Origin: Blautia_A aquisgranensis
Lineage (GTDB): Bacteria > Bacillota > Clostridia > Lachnospirales > Lachnospiraceae
Direction of reading: 5' to 3'
NCBI RefSeq assembly: GCF_040096615.1
Contig: NZ_JBBMEJ010000007.1
Coordinates: 62,001 to 126,000 of the forward strand
Length of the DNA: 64,000 nt
The first letter of the stretch is position 1; every line of letters starts with the position of its first letter. Positions 35,212-43,436 of the stretch are shown here, in pieces. The notes under the pieces are model-generated. The model did not search any database. It saw only the letters and a list, made by a program, of their open reading frames with translations, and had not been told where the DNA came from. The position numbers were made by a program, and so were the translations under genes.

Positions 35212-36273
35212 ATGATCAGTGAAGAGAAGCAGAAGGCGCTGGAGGCAGCCCTTGGAAATATTGAGAAGCAGTTCGGTAAAGGCTCTGTCATGAAGCTCGG
35301 AGACTCCAGTTCCCATATGCAGGTAGAAGCAGTTCCTACCGGCTGCCTGAGCCTTGATATCGCTCTTGGAGTGGGCGGTGTTCCAAAGGGACGTATCGTG
35401 GAGATCTACGGACCGGAATCCAGTGGTAAGACAACTGTAGCTTTACATATGGTTGCAGAGGTACAGAAGAGAGGCGGAATCGCAGGATTTATCGATGCAG
35501 AGCATGCGCTGGATCCTGTCTATGCCAAGAGCATCGGTGTGGATATTGATAACCTCTATATTTCCCAGCCGGATAACGGTGAGCAGGCACTGGAGATCAC
35601 AGAGACTATGGTGCGTTCCGGCGCAGTAGATATCGTGATCGTAGACTCCGTTGCGGCACTTGTTCCGAAGGCCGAGATCGAGGGTGATATGGGAGACAGT
35701 CATGTAGGTCTGCAGGCACGTCTGATGTCACAGGCACTGCGTAAGCTGACTGCCGTGATCAGCAAGTCTAACTGTGTGGTTATTTTTATCAACCAGCTCC
35801 GTGAGAAGGTAGGTGTTATGTTCGGTAATCCGGAGACGACAACCGGTGGACGTGCATTGAAATTCTATGCATCTGTCCGTATGGATGTACGTCGTGTAGA
35901 GACACTGAAGCAGGGCGGCGAGATGGTTGGTAACCATACCCGTGTGAAGGTCGTTAAGAATAAGGTTGCACCGCCGTTTAAGCAGGCAGAGTTTGATATT
36001 ATGTTCGGAACCGGTATTTCCAGAGAGGGCGATATCCTGGATCTTGCAGCAGAGTGCTCCATTGTGAATAAGAGTGGTGCATGGTACGCATATGAGGGCA
36101 ATAAGATCGGTCAGGGACGTGAGAATGCCAAGCTGTTTCTGAAGGAGCATCCGGAGCTTCGTGATGAGATCGAGAAGAAAGTGCGAGTACATTATCACCT
36201 GGATCCGACAGATGAAACAGAGACAACAGAAGCGGCAGCAGCACCGGCCGCAGATACAGAGGAAGAAGAGTAA
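35212..36273 (+). CDS. recA: Recombinase RecA
   Basis: The 353-residue protein has Walker A GPESSGKTT (67-75), MAW-type core motifs and an acidic C-terminal tail (ending TEEEE). It forms filaments on single-stranded DNA for recombination and LexA cleavage. TAGGAGAA precedes the ATG. A LexA box lies in the leader and recX follows 3 bp after the stop. Confidence 0.98.
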   Translation: MISEEKQKALEAALGNIEKQFGKGSVMKLGDSSSHMQVEAVPTGCLSLDIALGVGGVPKGRIVEIYGPESSGKTTVALHMVAEVQKRGGIAGFIDAEHALDPVYAKSIGVDIDNLYISQPDNGEQALEITETMVRSGAVDIVIVDSVAALVPKAEIEGDMGDSHVGLQARLMSQALRKLTAVISKSNCVVIFINQLREKVGVMFGNPETTTGGRALKFYASVRMDVRRVETLKQGGEMVGNHTRVKVVKNKVAPPFKQAEFDIMFGTGISREGDILDLAAECSIVNKSGAWYAYEGNKIGQGRENAKLFLKEHPELRDEIEKKVRVHYHLDPTDETETTEAAAAPAADTEEEE

Positions 36274-36276
36274 TCC

Positions 36277-36762
36277 ATGTTGAATCCCGAAGAACGAAAC
36301 CGTGCAAGAAAAAAAGCTATGCGTCTTCTGGAACATATGGACCGCACAGAGAAAGGCCTGACGGACAAGCTCCGTCAGGCCGAATTTTCTCCGGAAGCAG
36401 TGGAGGATGCCATAGCCTATGTGAAATCCTACGGCTATATCAATGATGCCCGTTATGCAAGAACCTATATTTCATTCCGCATAGAATCCAGGAGCCGCCA
36501 GAAGATCCTGACAGAGCTGCAGATGAAGGGTGTGGACCGTCAGACTGCACTGGAAGCCTGGGAGGAGATGGAAGAGCTTCTTGCACCGGATGAGAGGGCA
36601 GTTCTCCGTAAGACCATTGAGAAGAAATACCAGCCGGATACAGAGCTTGATGAGGGGCAGATGCGAAGATTGTATGGCTACCTTGGAAGAAGGGCGTTTA
36701 AATATGAGGACATTTCCCGAACTCTGGAAGAGATGAATATCCGTGTGAAACACGATATATGA
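36277..36762 (+). CDS. recX: Regulatory protein RecX
   Basis: The 161-residue helical protein has three RecX-type repeats, including AMRLLEHMDRTEKGLTDKL, YGYINDARYARTYI and GRRAFKYEDISRTLEEM. RecX binds and limits RecA filaments. It starts 3 bp after recA and is presumably expressed by read-through, so also under SOS control. Confidence 0.92.
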   Translation: MLNPEERNRARKKAMRLLEHMDRTEKGLTDKLRQAEFSPEAVEDAIAYVKSYGYINDARYARTYISFRIESRSRQKILTELQMKGVDRQTALEAWEEMEELLAPDERAVLRKTIEKKYQPDTELDEGQMRRLYGYLGRRAFKYEDISRTLEEMNIRVKHDI

Positions 36763-36828
36763 AGAAACTTTCGCTGCCGGAGGTATTTTAAAGGAAAAGA
36801 CCAAAATCTGCTTTTTCATGAGAAAAAC

Positions 36829-36857
36829 TTGACATAAATGTGAAAAACAGCTAAACT
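36829..36857 (+). promoter_or_regulatory. Promoter of rny
   Basis: TTGACA (36829-36834), 17 bp, TAAACT (36852-36857), 48 bp before the GTG start. Confidence 0.7.
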
Positions 36858-36904
36858 TGTATTGTTGTATTTGTACAATGAAAACTAAATAAGGAGGTGC
36901 TCCT

Positions 36905-38464
36905 GTGGCAAGCACGATCATTGGTGTAATTGTCGCTGTGGTAGTCACGCTACTTATTGCAGTTCCTGTTACTTGCAAGGTTGCTGTTGACAAGAAAGTA
37001 CGCAAGGATGCGGAAGTCATAGGTACAGCAGAGGATAAGGCAAGGAACATTCTTGATGAAGCATTGAAAGCAGCAGAGACGAAGAAACGTGAAGCTTTAC
37101 TTGAGGTAAAGGAAGAATCTCTGCGAACTAAAAATGAACTGGAAAGGGAAACCAAGGAACGGAGAAACGAGCTGCAGAGATATGAGAAACGAGTATTATC
37201 AAAAGAGGAATCTGTTGATAAGAAAGCGAATGCAGTGGAGAAGCGTGAGCTGGAATGTACAGCGAAATTTAACGAGTTACAAGAAAAAGAAAAACGAGTA
37301 AATGAACTTGAGGAAAAAGGAGTACAGGAACTGGAACGAGTTTCAGGTCTTACCTCCGAACAGGCAAAAGAAGAATTACTGAAATCTGTAGAAGATGACG
37401 TAAAGGTTGATGTTGCAAGACTCTACAAGGAGCTTGAGAACAGAGCCAAGGAAGAGGCATCCAAGAAAGCCAAGGAATATGTAGTCAATGCAATTCAGAA
37501 ATGTGCAGTAGATCATGTATCCGAGACAACAATTTCTGTGGTGCAGCTTCCAAGTGATGAAATGAAGGGAAGGATCATCGGTCGTGAAGGCCGTAACATC
37601 CGTACATTAGAGACACTTACAGGTGTGGATCTTATTATTGATGATACACCGGAGGCAGTAGTTCTCTCTGCATTTGATCCGATCAGAAGAGAGATCGCCA
37701 GAGTGGCTCTTGAGAAACTTATCGTGGATGGCCGTATCCATCCGGCAAGAATCGAAGAGATGGTTGAGAAAGCCCAGAAAGAAGTGGAAGCACAGATCCG
37801 TGAAGACGGTGAGACAGCTGCTATGGATGTGGGTGTACATGGAATCCATCCGGAGCTTCTGAAGCTTCTTGGACGTATGAAATTCCGTTCAAGCTATGGT
37901 CAGAATGCTCTGAGACATTCAATTGAGGTTGCACAGCTTTCCGGACTCCTTGCAGGAGAGATCGGTGTGGATGTGCGTATGGCCAAGCGTGCCGGACTTC
38001 TTCATGACATTGGTAAATCCATTGACCATGAGGTGGAAGGTTCTCATATTCAGATCGGTGTGGATCTCTGTAAGAAATATAAGGAATCTCCGATCGTTAT
38101 CAACACAGTTGCGTCCCATCATGGTGATGTGGAGCCGGAATCTCTTATCGCATGCATCGTACAGGCTGCCGATGCAATTTCCGCAGCAAGACCTGGTGCA
38201 AGAAGAGAGACACTGGAGACATATACCAATCGTCTGAAACAGCTTGAGGACATTACAAATGAATTCAAGGGCGTAGAGAAATCTTTTGCTATTCAGGCAG
38301 GAAGAGAAATTCGTGTTATGGTTGTACCGGAGCATGTAAGTGATGCTGATATGGTTCTCCTTGCAAGAGACATTGCAAAGCAGATCGAGGCAGAGCTTGA
38401 ATATCCGGGACAGATCAAGGTTAATGTGATCCGTGAGAGCAGAGCAGTTGACTACGCGAAGTAA
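36905..38464 (+). CDS. rny: Ribonuclease Y
   Basis: The 519-residue endoribonuclease has one N-terminal membrane helix (about 4-24), a long charged coiled coil (about 30-195), a KH domain (GREGRNIRTLE near 223) and an HD domain with His367-Asp368 (LLHDIGKSID). It starts mRNA decay at the membrane. The start codon is GTG, with AAGGAGGTG eight bases upstream. It has its own promoter and a strong terminator. Confidence 0.96.
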   Translation: MASTIIGVIVAVVVTLLIAVPVTCKVAVDKKVRKDAEVIGTAEDKARNILDEALKAAETKKREALLEVKEESLRTKNELERETKERRNELQRYEKRVLSKEESVDKKANAVEKRELECTAKFNELQEKEKRVNELEEKGVQELERVSGLTSEQAKEELLKSVEDDVKVDVARLYKELENRAKEEASKKAKEYVVNAIQKCAVDHVSETTISVVQLPSDEMKGRIIGREGRNIRTLETLTGVDLIIDDTPEAVVLSAFDPIRREIARVALEKLIVDGRIHPARIEEMVEKAQKEVEAQIREDGETAAMDVGVHGIHPELLKLLGRMKFRSSYGQNALRHSIEVAQLSGLLAGEIGVDVRMAKRAGLLHDIGKSIDHEVEGSHIQIGVDLCKKYKESPIVINTVASHHGDVEPESLIACIVQAADAISAARPGARRETLETYTNRLKQLEDITNEFKGVEKSFAIQAGREIRVMVVPEHVSDADMVLLARDIAKQIEAELEYPGQIKVNVIRESRAVDYAK

Positions 38465-38497
38465 GTCATAGATCACGTGAGTACTGAAAAATAACGA

Positions 38498-38530
38498 AAG
38501 CCGGGCAGTTTTTACTGCCTGGTTTTTTTT
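38498..38530 (+). terminator. Intrinsic terminator after rny
   Basis: CCGGGCAGT (38501-38509) and ACTGCCTGG (38514-38522), one G-T pair, followed by TTTTTTTT. Confidence 0.9.
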
Positions 38531-38626
38531 CGCGATTTTATATGGCGCATGTTTCTGTTAGAATGTCAGGAAGATTTGTAGTTATATTACCTGTTTACCG
38601 GACGTAAACTGGTACAGGGTGAGTGA

Positions 38627-39235
38627 ATGGAGAATAAGACCGAGAACAGAAAGTGGAAGACAGCCGGAAGATTTCCAGCAGAAATATTGTTTCTCACCGG
38701 CTTTTTGGTGGGAACGATCCTGCCGAATATTGTCTGGAAAATGGAATGGAAGCAGAAAACCCTGGCGTCTTTTTATCTGATCAGGAGCTTTGCGAGAACG
38801 GATATTTCGGGCATAGCATATCTTATGGAGGTTCTGCGGCGCAGAGGAGGATTTGCGGTACTTTTGTTTCTATGCGGTTTTACTGTATTTGGCGTGCCTT
38901 TGGCAGTTACGTATACACTGATCCTGGGACTGGAAACGGGTCTGATACTTACTTTGTGTGTGCTGGAATTTGGACTTTATGGGGGACTTGCAGGAGCAGG
39001 ACTTCTGTTTCCTCAGTATGTGATCTATGTTCCTGTTTATTTCTGGCTGGCAGGTCTTGTGTACAGGCAGTCTTTTGGAATCTGGAAAAACTATGGTCTG
39101 GTGCCTGCAAAAAACGGGCTTTACGTAAGACAGGGGATGGCGGCTCTGACATTGTTTTTCGGAGGGATTCTGGCGGAGAGCTTTCTGAATCCATGGATCG
39201 TTGAAAAAATTATAAAGGGTTTAAAATTTTTTTAA
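38627..39235 (+). CDS. SpoIIM-like membrane protein
   Basis: The 202-residue product has about five membrane helices, with the first near residues 17-36 and a Gly-rich YGGLAGAGLLFPQYVIYVP near 123. Length, topology and position directly before xerD fit SpoIIM, the subunit of the engulfment peptidoglycan complex DMP in endospore formers. Sequence similarity is inferred by eye, so another UPF0104/SpoIIM-like membrane protein is possible. The ribosome site is weak (AGGGTGAG). Confidence 0.6.
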   Translation: MENKTENRKWKTAGRFPAEILFLTGFLVGTILPNIVWKMEWKQKTLASFYLIRSFARTDISGIAYLMEVLRRRGGFAVLLFLCGFTVFGVPLAVTYTLILGLETGLILTLCVLEFGLYGGLAGAGLLFPQYVIYVPVYFWLAGLVYRQSFGIWKNYGLVPAKNGLYVRQGMAALTLFFGGILAESFLNPWIVEKIIKGLKFF

Positions 39236-39340
39236 AAAGAAATTCCACAATATCTAGTGATGGTTTCCATAAAATCCGCGACATTTTGTAGTTAATGCCT
39301 GAAAGTGTTGAAAATGCGCGATTTTTCGCTAAAAAACCGT

Positions 39341-39369
39341 TTGATTTTATGTAAAATTCACAGTATAAT
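39341..39369 (+). promoter_or_regulatory. Promoter of xerD
   Basis: TTGATT (39341-39346), 17 bp, TATAAT (39364-39369), 63 bp before the ATG. Confidence 0.65.
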
Positions 39370-39432
39370 TCAGTAATAAAAGAGTACAGATTTACCACAG
39401 AAAATAAACGGGTTTAGATTATTAGAAACGAG

Positions 39433-40326
39433 ATGCAGGGAATGGAAATAGAGATACGGGAATTTATTACATATTTACATAACAGAAAGAGAACATCGCA
39501 CAATACAGAAGTGTCTTATCAGAGAGATCTGAAAAAGATGGCGGCATATTTTGAGGAACGTGGGATATATGATATCAGGGATGTAGGAGATCTGGAGCTG
39601 GAAGGATATTTAAGCTATATGGAACGGGGACAGTTTGCTTTCTCTACCATATCCAGAAATGTGGCATCGATCCGTGCATTATTTCAGTATCTTCATCAGG
39701 AGGGCAGGATCGAGAGAGACCCATCCCTGGAGCTGAAGCCACCTAAGGTAGAGAAGCGGATGCCGGAGATCCTTTCTGTAGATGAAGTAGACAGGCTTTT
39801 AAAGCAGCCGAACAGGACGACACCCAAGGGAATCCGTGACAGTGCCATGCTGGAACTTCTTTATGCCACAGGAATGCGTGTGAGTGAGCTTCTGAGACTG
39901 GAGCTTACCGATATCAACCTTCAGCTTGGATACGTGATATGCAGAGATGAGGGCAAGGAGAGAGTCATTCCCATCGGAAATGTATGCAGAGATGCAATGG
40001 AGAAATATCTCGGCGAGGCCCGGGATAAATTTGTGAAAGAGAACGAGACAGAGTATCTTTTTACCAACTGCTCCGGAAAATCCATGAGCAGACAGGGTTT
40101 CTGGAAGGTTCTGAAGGGCTATGCGGAGGATGCTGGCATTAAGCACGATATCACACCTCACACGCTGCGTCATTCCTTTGCAGCGCATATGCTTCAGAAT
40201 GGAGCTGATGTAAAGAGCGTGCAGGAGATGCTGGGACATTCCGATATTTCCACTACACAGGTGTACCTGAATTTCGGAGTGGCGAAAATGAGAGATGTAT
40301 ATATGAAGGCGCATCCGCGCCATTAA
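39433..40326 (+). CDS. xerD: Tyrosine recombinase XerD
   Basis: The 297-residue recombinase has the core-binding N-domain and a catalytic domain with all active-site residues: Arg149 (TGMRVSELL), Lys176, His243 and Arg246 (HTLRHSFAAHML), His269 (LGHSDISTTQ) and nucleophile Tyr278. It resolves chromosome dimers at dif with XerC. The size, and a chromosomal setting next to a SpoIIM-like gene rather than in a mobile element, support the housekeeping XerD role. The ribosome site (AAACGAG) is weak; an ATG at 39442 is possible. Confidence 0.92.
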   Translation: MQGMEIEIREFITYLHNRKRTSHNTEVSYQRDLKKMAAYFEERGIYDIRDVGDLELEGYLSYMERGQFAFSTISRNVASIRALFQYLHQEGRIERDPSLELKPPKVEKRMPEILSVDEVDRLLKQPNRTTPKGIRDSAMLELLYATGMRVSELLRLELTDINLQLGYVICRDEGKERVIPIGNVCRDAMEKYLGEARDKFVKENETEYLFTNCSGKSMSRQGFWKVLKGYAEDAGIKHDITPHTLRHSFAAHMLQNGADVKSVQEMLGHSDISTTQVYLNFGVAKMRDVYMKAHPRH

Positions 40327-40332
40327 GAAAAA

Positions 40333-40380
40333 TCCCGCCAAGTCAGAAAATGATAACTGATCTGGCGGGAAATATTTTTA
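40333..40380. terminator. Bidirectional terminator between xerD and the DAHP synthase gene
   Basis: TCCCGCCAAGTCAG (40333-40346) pairs with CTGATCTGGCGGGA (40357-40370) apart from two central mismatches, with A-rich and T-rich flanks. Confidence 0.8.
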
Positions 40381-40407
40381 AATAGATTAAGAATGTCAGG
40401 GCACTTC

Positions 40408-41439
40408 TTAGCAGTTCTCAGCGATAGTATAGAGAAGCTGCTCGGACTGTTCCCAACCAAGGCAGGCATCTGTGATGGACTTACCATAAACATGGTTGCC
40501 ACCAATCTTCTGGTTGCCTGGCTCGATGTAGCTCTCGATCATAAGACCCTTGACCATAGTATGAAGCTCAGAATCTACATTACGGCTGTGGAGAACTTCA
40601 CTTGCAATACGGATCTGCTGCTCGTACTGCTTGTTGGAGTTGGAGTGGTTGGTATCCACGATAACTGCCGGGTTGGCAAGGTTTTTAGCGTGGTATTTAT
40701 CATAGAGGAGACGAAGATCCTCGTAATGGTAGTTCGGGATCGCCTCGCCATGTTTGTTTACGGCACCACGAAGGATTGCATGAGAAAGCGGATTACCGGT
40801 TGTCTCAACTTCCCAGCTTCTGTAAATGAAACGGTGTGCACCCTGTGCAGCAACGATAGAGTTTAGCATAACGCTATAGTCACCGCTGGTCGGGTTCTTC
40901 ATACCTGCCGGAACATCCATACCACTGACCGTTAATCTGTGCTGCTGATCCTCTACGGAACGTGCACCTACTGCAACGTAGGAAAGCAGGTCAGAAAGAT
41001 AACGGTAGTTCTCCGGGTAAAGCATCTCATCAGCGCAGGTAAAACCGCTCTCACGGATCGCGCGCATATGCATCTTACGGATAGCAACCAGACCTGCAAG
41101 AAGACTAGGCTTCTTCTCCGGATCCGGTTGATGAAGCATTCCCTTGTAGCCTTCGCCTGTTGTACGTGGTTTGTTTGTGTAAACACGTGGGATGATGAGG
41201 ACTTTATCCTCGATCTTCTCCTGCACCTTGCGAAGTCTTAAAAGATAATCACATACAGCATCTTCGTTATCTGCGGAGCATGGTCCGATGATAGCGAGGA
41301 ATTTATCAGATTTACCAGTGAAAACATCGCGAATCTCTGCATCGCGTTTCTCTTTAAGAGCCTGAAGCTCAGCATCAAGTGGATACTGATTGCGAATTTC
41401 TTCAGGAGTCGGCAGCTTCTTTATGAATTCAAAGCTCAT
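40408..41439 (-). CDS. 3-deoxy-7-phosphoheptulonate synthase (DAHP synthase, AroG/AroF class)
   Basis: The 343-residue class I-alpha enzyme condenses PEP and erythrose 4-phosphate, the first step of aromatic amino-acid synthesis. Visible motifs are IIGPCSADNEDAV near residue 49, PRVYTNKPRTTGEGYKG near 85 and DTNHSNSNKQYEQQ near 260. GGAGG precedes the ATG. A promoter lies at 41519-41547 and an 11-bp inverted repeat in the leader. The feedback amino acid cannot be assigned from sequence alone. Confidence 0.94.
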   Translation of the reverse strand: MSFEFIKKLPTPEEIRNQYPLDAELQALKEKRDAEIRDVFTGKSDKFLAIIGPCSADNEDAVCDYLLRLRKVQEKIEDKVLIIPRVYTNKPRTTGEGYKGMLHQPDPEKKPSLLAGLVAIRKMHMRAIRESGFTCADEMLYPENYRYLSDLLSYVAVGARSVEDQQHRLTVSGMDVPAGMKNPTSGDYSVMLNSIVAAQGAHRFIYRSWEVETTGNPLSHAILRGAVNKHGEAIPNYHYEDLRLLYDKYHAKNLANPAVIVDTNHSNSNKQYEQQIRIASEVLHSRNVDSELHTMVKGLMIESYIEPGNQKIGGNHVYGKSITDACLGWEQSEQLLYTIAENC

Positions 41440-41474
41440 AGTACTTAATTCCTCCGTGATTCCCTATTTTCTGT

Positions 41475-41506
41475 TATGACAGTTCCGTATTTGCTGAACT
41501 GTCATA
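41475..41506. promoter_or_regulatory. Long perfect inverted repeat in the DAHP synthase leader
   Basis: TATGACAGTTC (41475-41485) and GAACTGTCATA (41496-41506) are exact complements separated by 10 bp. On the minus strand it begins about 12 bases after the -10. There is no T-run after it. It may be an operator or an RNA hairpin. Confidence 0.6.
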
Positions 41507-41518
41507 TTTCGATTACTA

Positions 41519-41547
41519 ATTATAAACGATTATTGTCGGATTGTCGA
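41519..41547 (-). promoter_or_regulatory. Promoter of the DAHP synthase gene
   Basis: On the minus strand, TCGACA (41542-41547), 17 bp, TATAAT (41519-41524). It overlaps the stop codon of the SpoVB-like gene. Confidence 0.6.
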
Positions 41548-42860
41548 TAGGGAAATTTTAGCGCTTTCACGTGTAGAAGAGAAAGAAGAAGCTCGCCCAG
41601 AAAAATTCCGTAAAAATAGCCTCGTATTCCGATTACAGGAATCACGGCAGTGACAAAGAAGATCCGTACCAGGATTCCGGAAATATTATGTACAAGGCAG
41701 CGTCCCGGTCTGCCAAGACCGTGGAGGATACTGGCAAGCATTGTATTGGTGTAGAGAAAAGGGCAGACGAAAGCCATGTAGCGGATGTATGTTCCGGCAG
41801 TGGGACTGTGAAAGAGGAGACGTCCGAGAAACGGTCCCATAAGGAAAAAAGCTGCTCCACAGAGGAAACCAAGCAGCATGCAAAGAAAAAAAGTCTGGTC
41901 AATAACCTTTTGAATTTTTTTCCGGTCTCCAAGGGTATCCAGTTCCGCCACAGAAGGCATGAGCATAACAGAGGCGGAAGCTGTGAGCGTAGAAGGAAAA
42001 AGAATCAGCGGAAGTGCCATTCCTGTGAAAATTCCGTAGATCTGAAGCGAATCCGATGCAGTGAGGCCAAAGCGAAGAAGCATCTGCGGAATCAGAACGA
42101 CTTCGATGCTTCCGAGAAGAGTCAGAAGAATCCTGTTCAGAGATATGGGAAAGGAAAGCCCGAAGATTTCTTTTGCAAGAGAGAAAGTCCGGCAGGTTCG
42201 GACATCTGTTTCTGAAAAGTGACAGTTTCCAAAATAAAAAGTAATGGCAAGAAGAGAAACAAGGGATGCCGCGATCTCACCGGCAAGAGAGCCCCCGGCT
42301 GCAATAAGAGCAGTGACCGGGCGGCTTTCCCGCAGACAGATAAGATAAAGCACATAGGAAGCACCGATGCGTACTGCCTGTTCCGTCAGCTGAACTGCTG
42401 CGGGTACGATGGCTTTTTTACGGGCATAATAATAGCTGTCTATGCAGGCGTGGATGGCACAGACAGGAACTGTAAAGCCGATCAGACGGAGAAGGTCGGA
42501 GGTTTTTGGCTCTTTCAGAACTGCTTTCGCAAAAAAATCTGCATTTTCAAAGAGAAAAAATCCGGCCATGGCAGAGAGGATAACTGCGGCAACGGTTCCA
42601 AGGATCAGGGAAAAACGGGCGTCTTTTTTCCTGTGAAGTGTAAGCTTTGCGGAGATCAGACGTGAAAGAGCGGACTGGATCCCGGCATAGGAAAGAGCTG
42701 CCATCAGTCCCTGGATCGGAAGGGCGAGCTGGTACAGTCCCATACCTTCTGCACCAATGGAATGAGACAGGAATATTCTATAAAAGAAGCCTGCAAGACG
42801 GCTGATAAGGCCGGTACAGGCAAGAATCAGAGTTCCTTTCAGAAATACTTTTTTTGACAT
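41520..42860 (-). CDS. SpoVB-like MOP-superfamily flippase
   Basis: The 446-residue product has about 12-14 membrane helices and opens KGTLILACTGLISRLAGFFYRIF, the typical start of SpoVB and related polysaccharide exporters. SpoVB is needed for spore cortex formation, presumably by moving lipid-linked precursors. The ATG at 42860 gives the normal family N-terminus; the longer frame runs into the divergent promoter. The ribosome site is weak. The DAHP synthase gene lies downstream with its own promoter. Assignment to SpoVB rather than another exporter of the family is tentative. Confidence 0.82.
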   Translation of the reverse strand: MSKKVFLKGTLILACTGLISRLAGFFYRIFLSHSIGAEGMGLYQLALPIQGLMAALSYAGIQSALSRLISAKLTLHRKKDARFSLILGTVAAVILSAMAGFFLFENADFFAKAVLKEPKTSDLLRLIGFTVPVCAIHACIDSYYYARKKAIVPAAVQLTEQAVRIGASYVLYLICLRESRPVTALIAAGGSLAGEIAASLVSLLAITFYFGNCHFSETDVRTCRTFSLAKEIFGLSFPISLNRILLTLLGSIEVVLIPQMLLRFGLTASDSLQIYGIFTGMALPLILFPSTLTASASVMLMPSVAELDTLGDRKKIQKVIDQTFFLCMLLGFLCGAAFFLMGPFLGRLLFHSPTAGTYIRYMAFVCPFLYTNTMLASILHGLGRPGRCLVHNISGILVRIFFVTAVIPVIGIRGYFYGIFLGELLLSLLHVKALKFPYRQSDNNRL

Positions 42861-42904
42861 AGAAACGCCTGCGTGCTTTTTTTCAGTATATGAATAAGTT
42901 AGTC

Positions 42905-42933
42905 TTGACAGAACTAAACGTTTCTGATACAGT
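42905..42933 (+). promoter_or_regulatory. Promoter of the Rrf2-nifS-nifU operon
   Basis: TTGACA (42905-42910), 17 bp, TACAGT (42928-42933), 49 bp before the regulator ATG. Confidence 0.65.
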
Positions 42934-42982
42934 AAACATGAAATCCGAGGAAAACACTGGGAATTAAAAAAGAGGTGAACGG

Positions 42983-43411
42983 ATGAAACTGTCAACAAGA
43001 GCAAAATATGGACTTAAGGCCCTGATCGACCTTGGTCTTTACAGTGAAAAAGAAGCGGTCTCGCTTCAGAGTATTGCGGGCCGTCAGAATATATCAGTCA
43101 GCTATCTGGAGCAGTTGATGGCACTTTTGAAAAAAGCGGGTCTTGTGAAGAGTGTCCGTGGCGCTGCCGGAGGATATTTTCTTGGAAGACCGGCAGAGGA
43201 GATTTCAGTGGGTGATATCCTTCGTGTTCTGGAGGGTGGCCTGGAGGCTGCCTCATGTCCGGGAACAGAAGGCGACGGAGGCTGCCAGGGATCCGATCTC
43301 TGTGTGGCGAAGCTGGTATGGAAGAGGATCAACGACAGCATTACAGATGCAGTGGATACACTGATGCTCAGTGAGCTGATCGAAGAGAGCCGGAGAATAC
43401 ACGAAAAATAA
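42983..43411 (+). CDS. Rrf2-family regulator, IscR-like
   Basis: The 142-residue product has an N-terminal winged helix (STRAKYGLKALIDLGLY...) and three cysteines, Cys92, Cys101 and Cys107, placed like the IscR cluster ligands (92, 98, 104 in E. coli). IscR-type proteins bind a [2Fe-2S] cluster and control Fe-S biogenesis genes. It is the first gene of an operon with nifS and nifU, so autoregulation is likely. AGAGGTGA precedes the ATG. The 9-residue spacing between the first two cysteines is wider than in IscR. Confidence 0.9.
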   Translation: MKLSTRAKYGLKALIDLGLYSEKEAVSLQSIAGRQNISVSYLEQLMALLKKAGLVKSVRGAAGGYFLGRPAEEISVGDILRVLEGGLEAASCPGTEGDGGCQGSDLCVAKLVWKRINDSITDAVDTLMLSELIEESRRIHEK

Positions 43412-43436
43412 TTATCCTGATCAGGAGGAAAAGAAA

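Noticed and set aside
42046..42665. Plus-strand ORFs at 41.7-42.7 kb
   Set aside because: They are shadows of the minus-strand SpoVB-like gene, Lys/Arg-rich and without ribosome sites.
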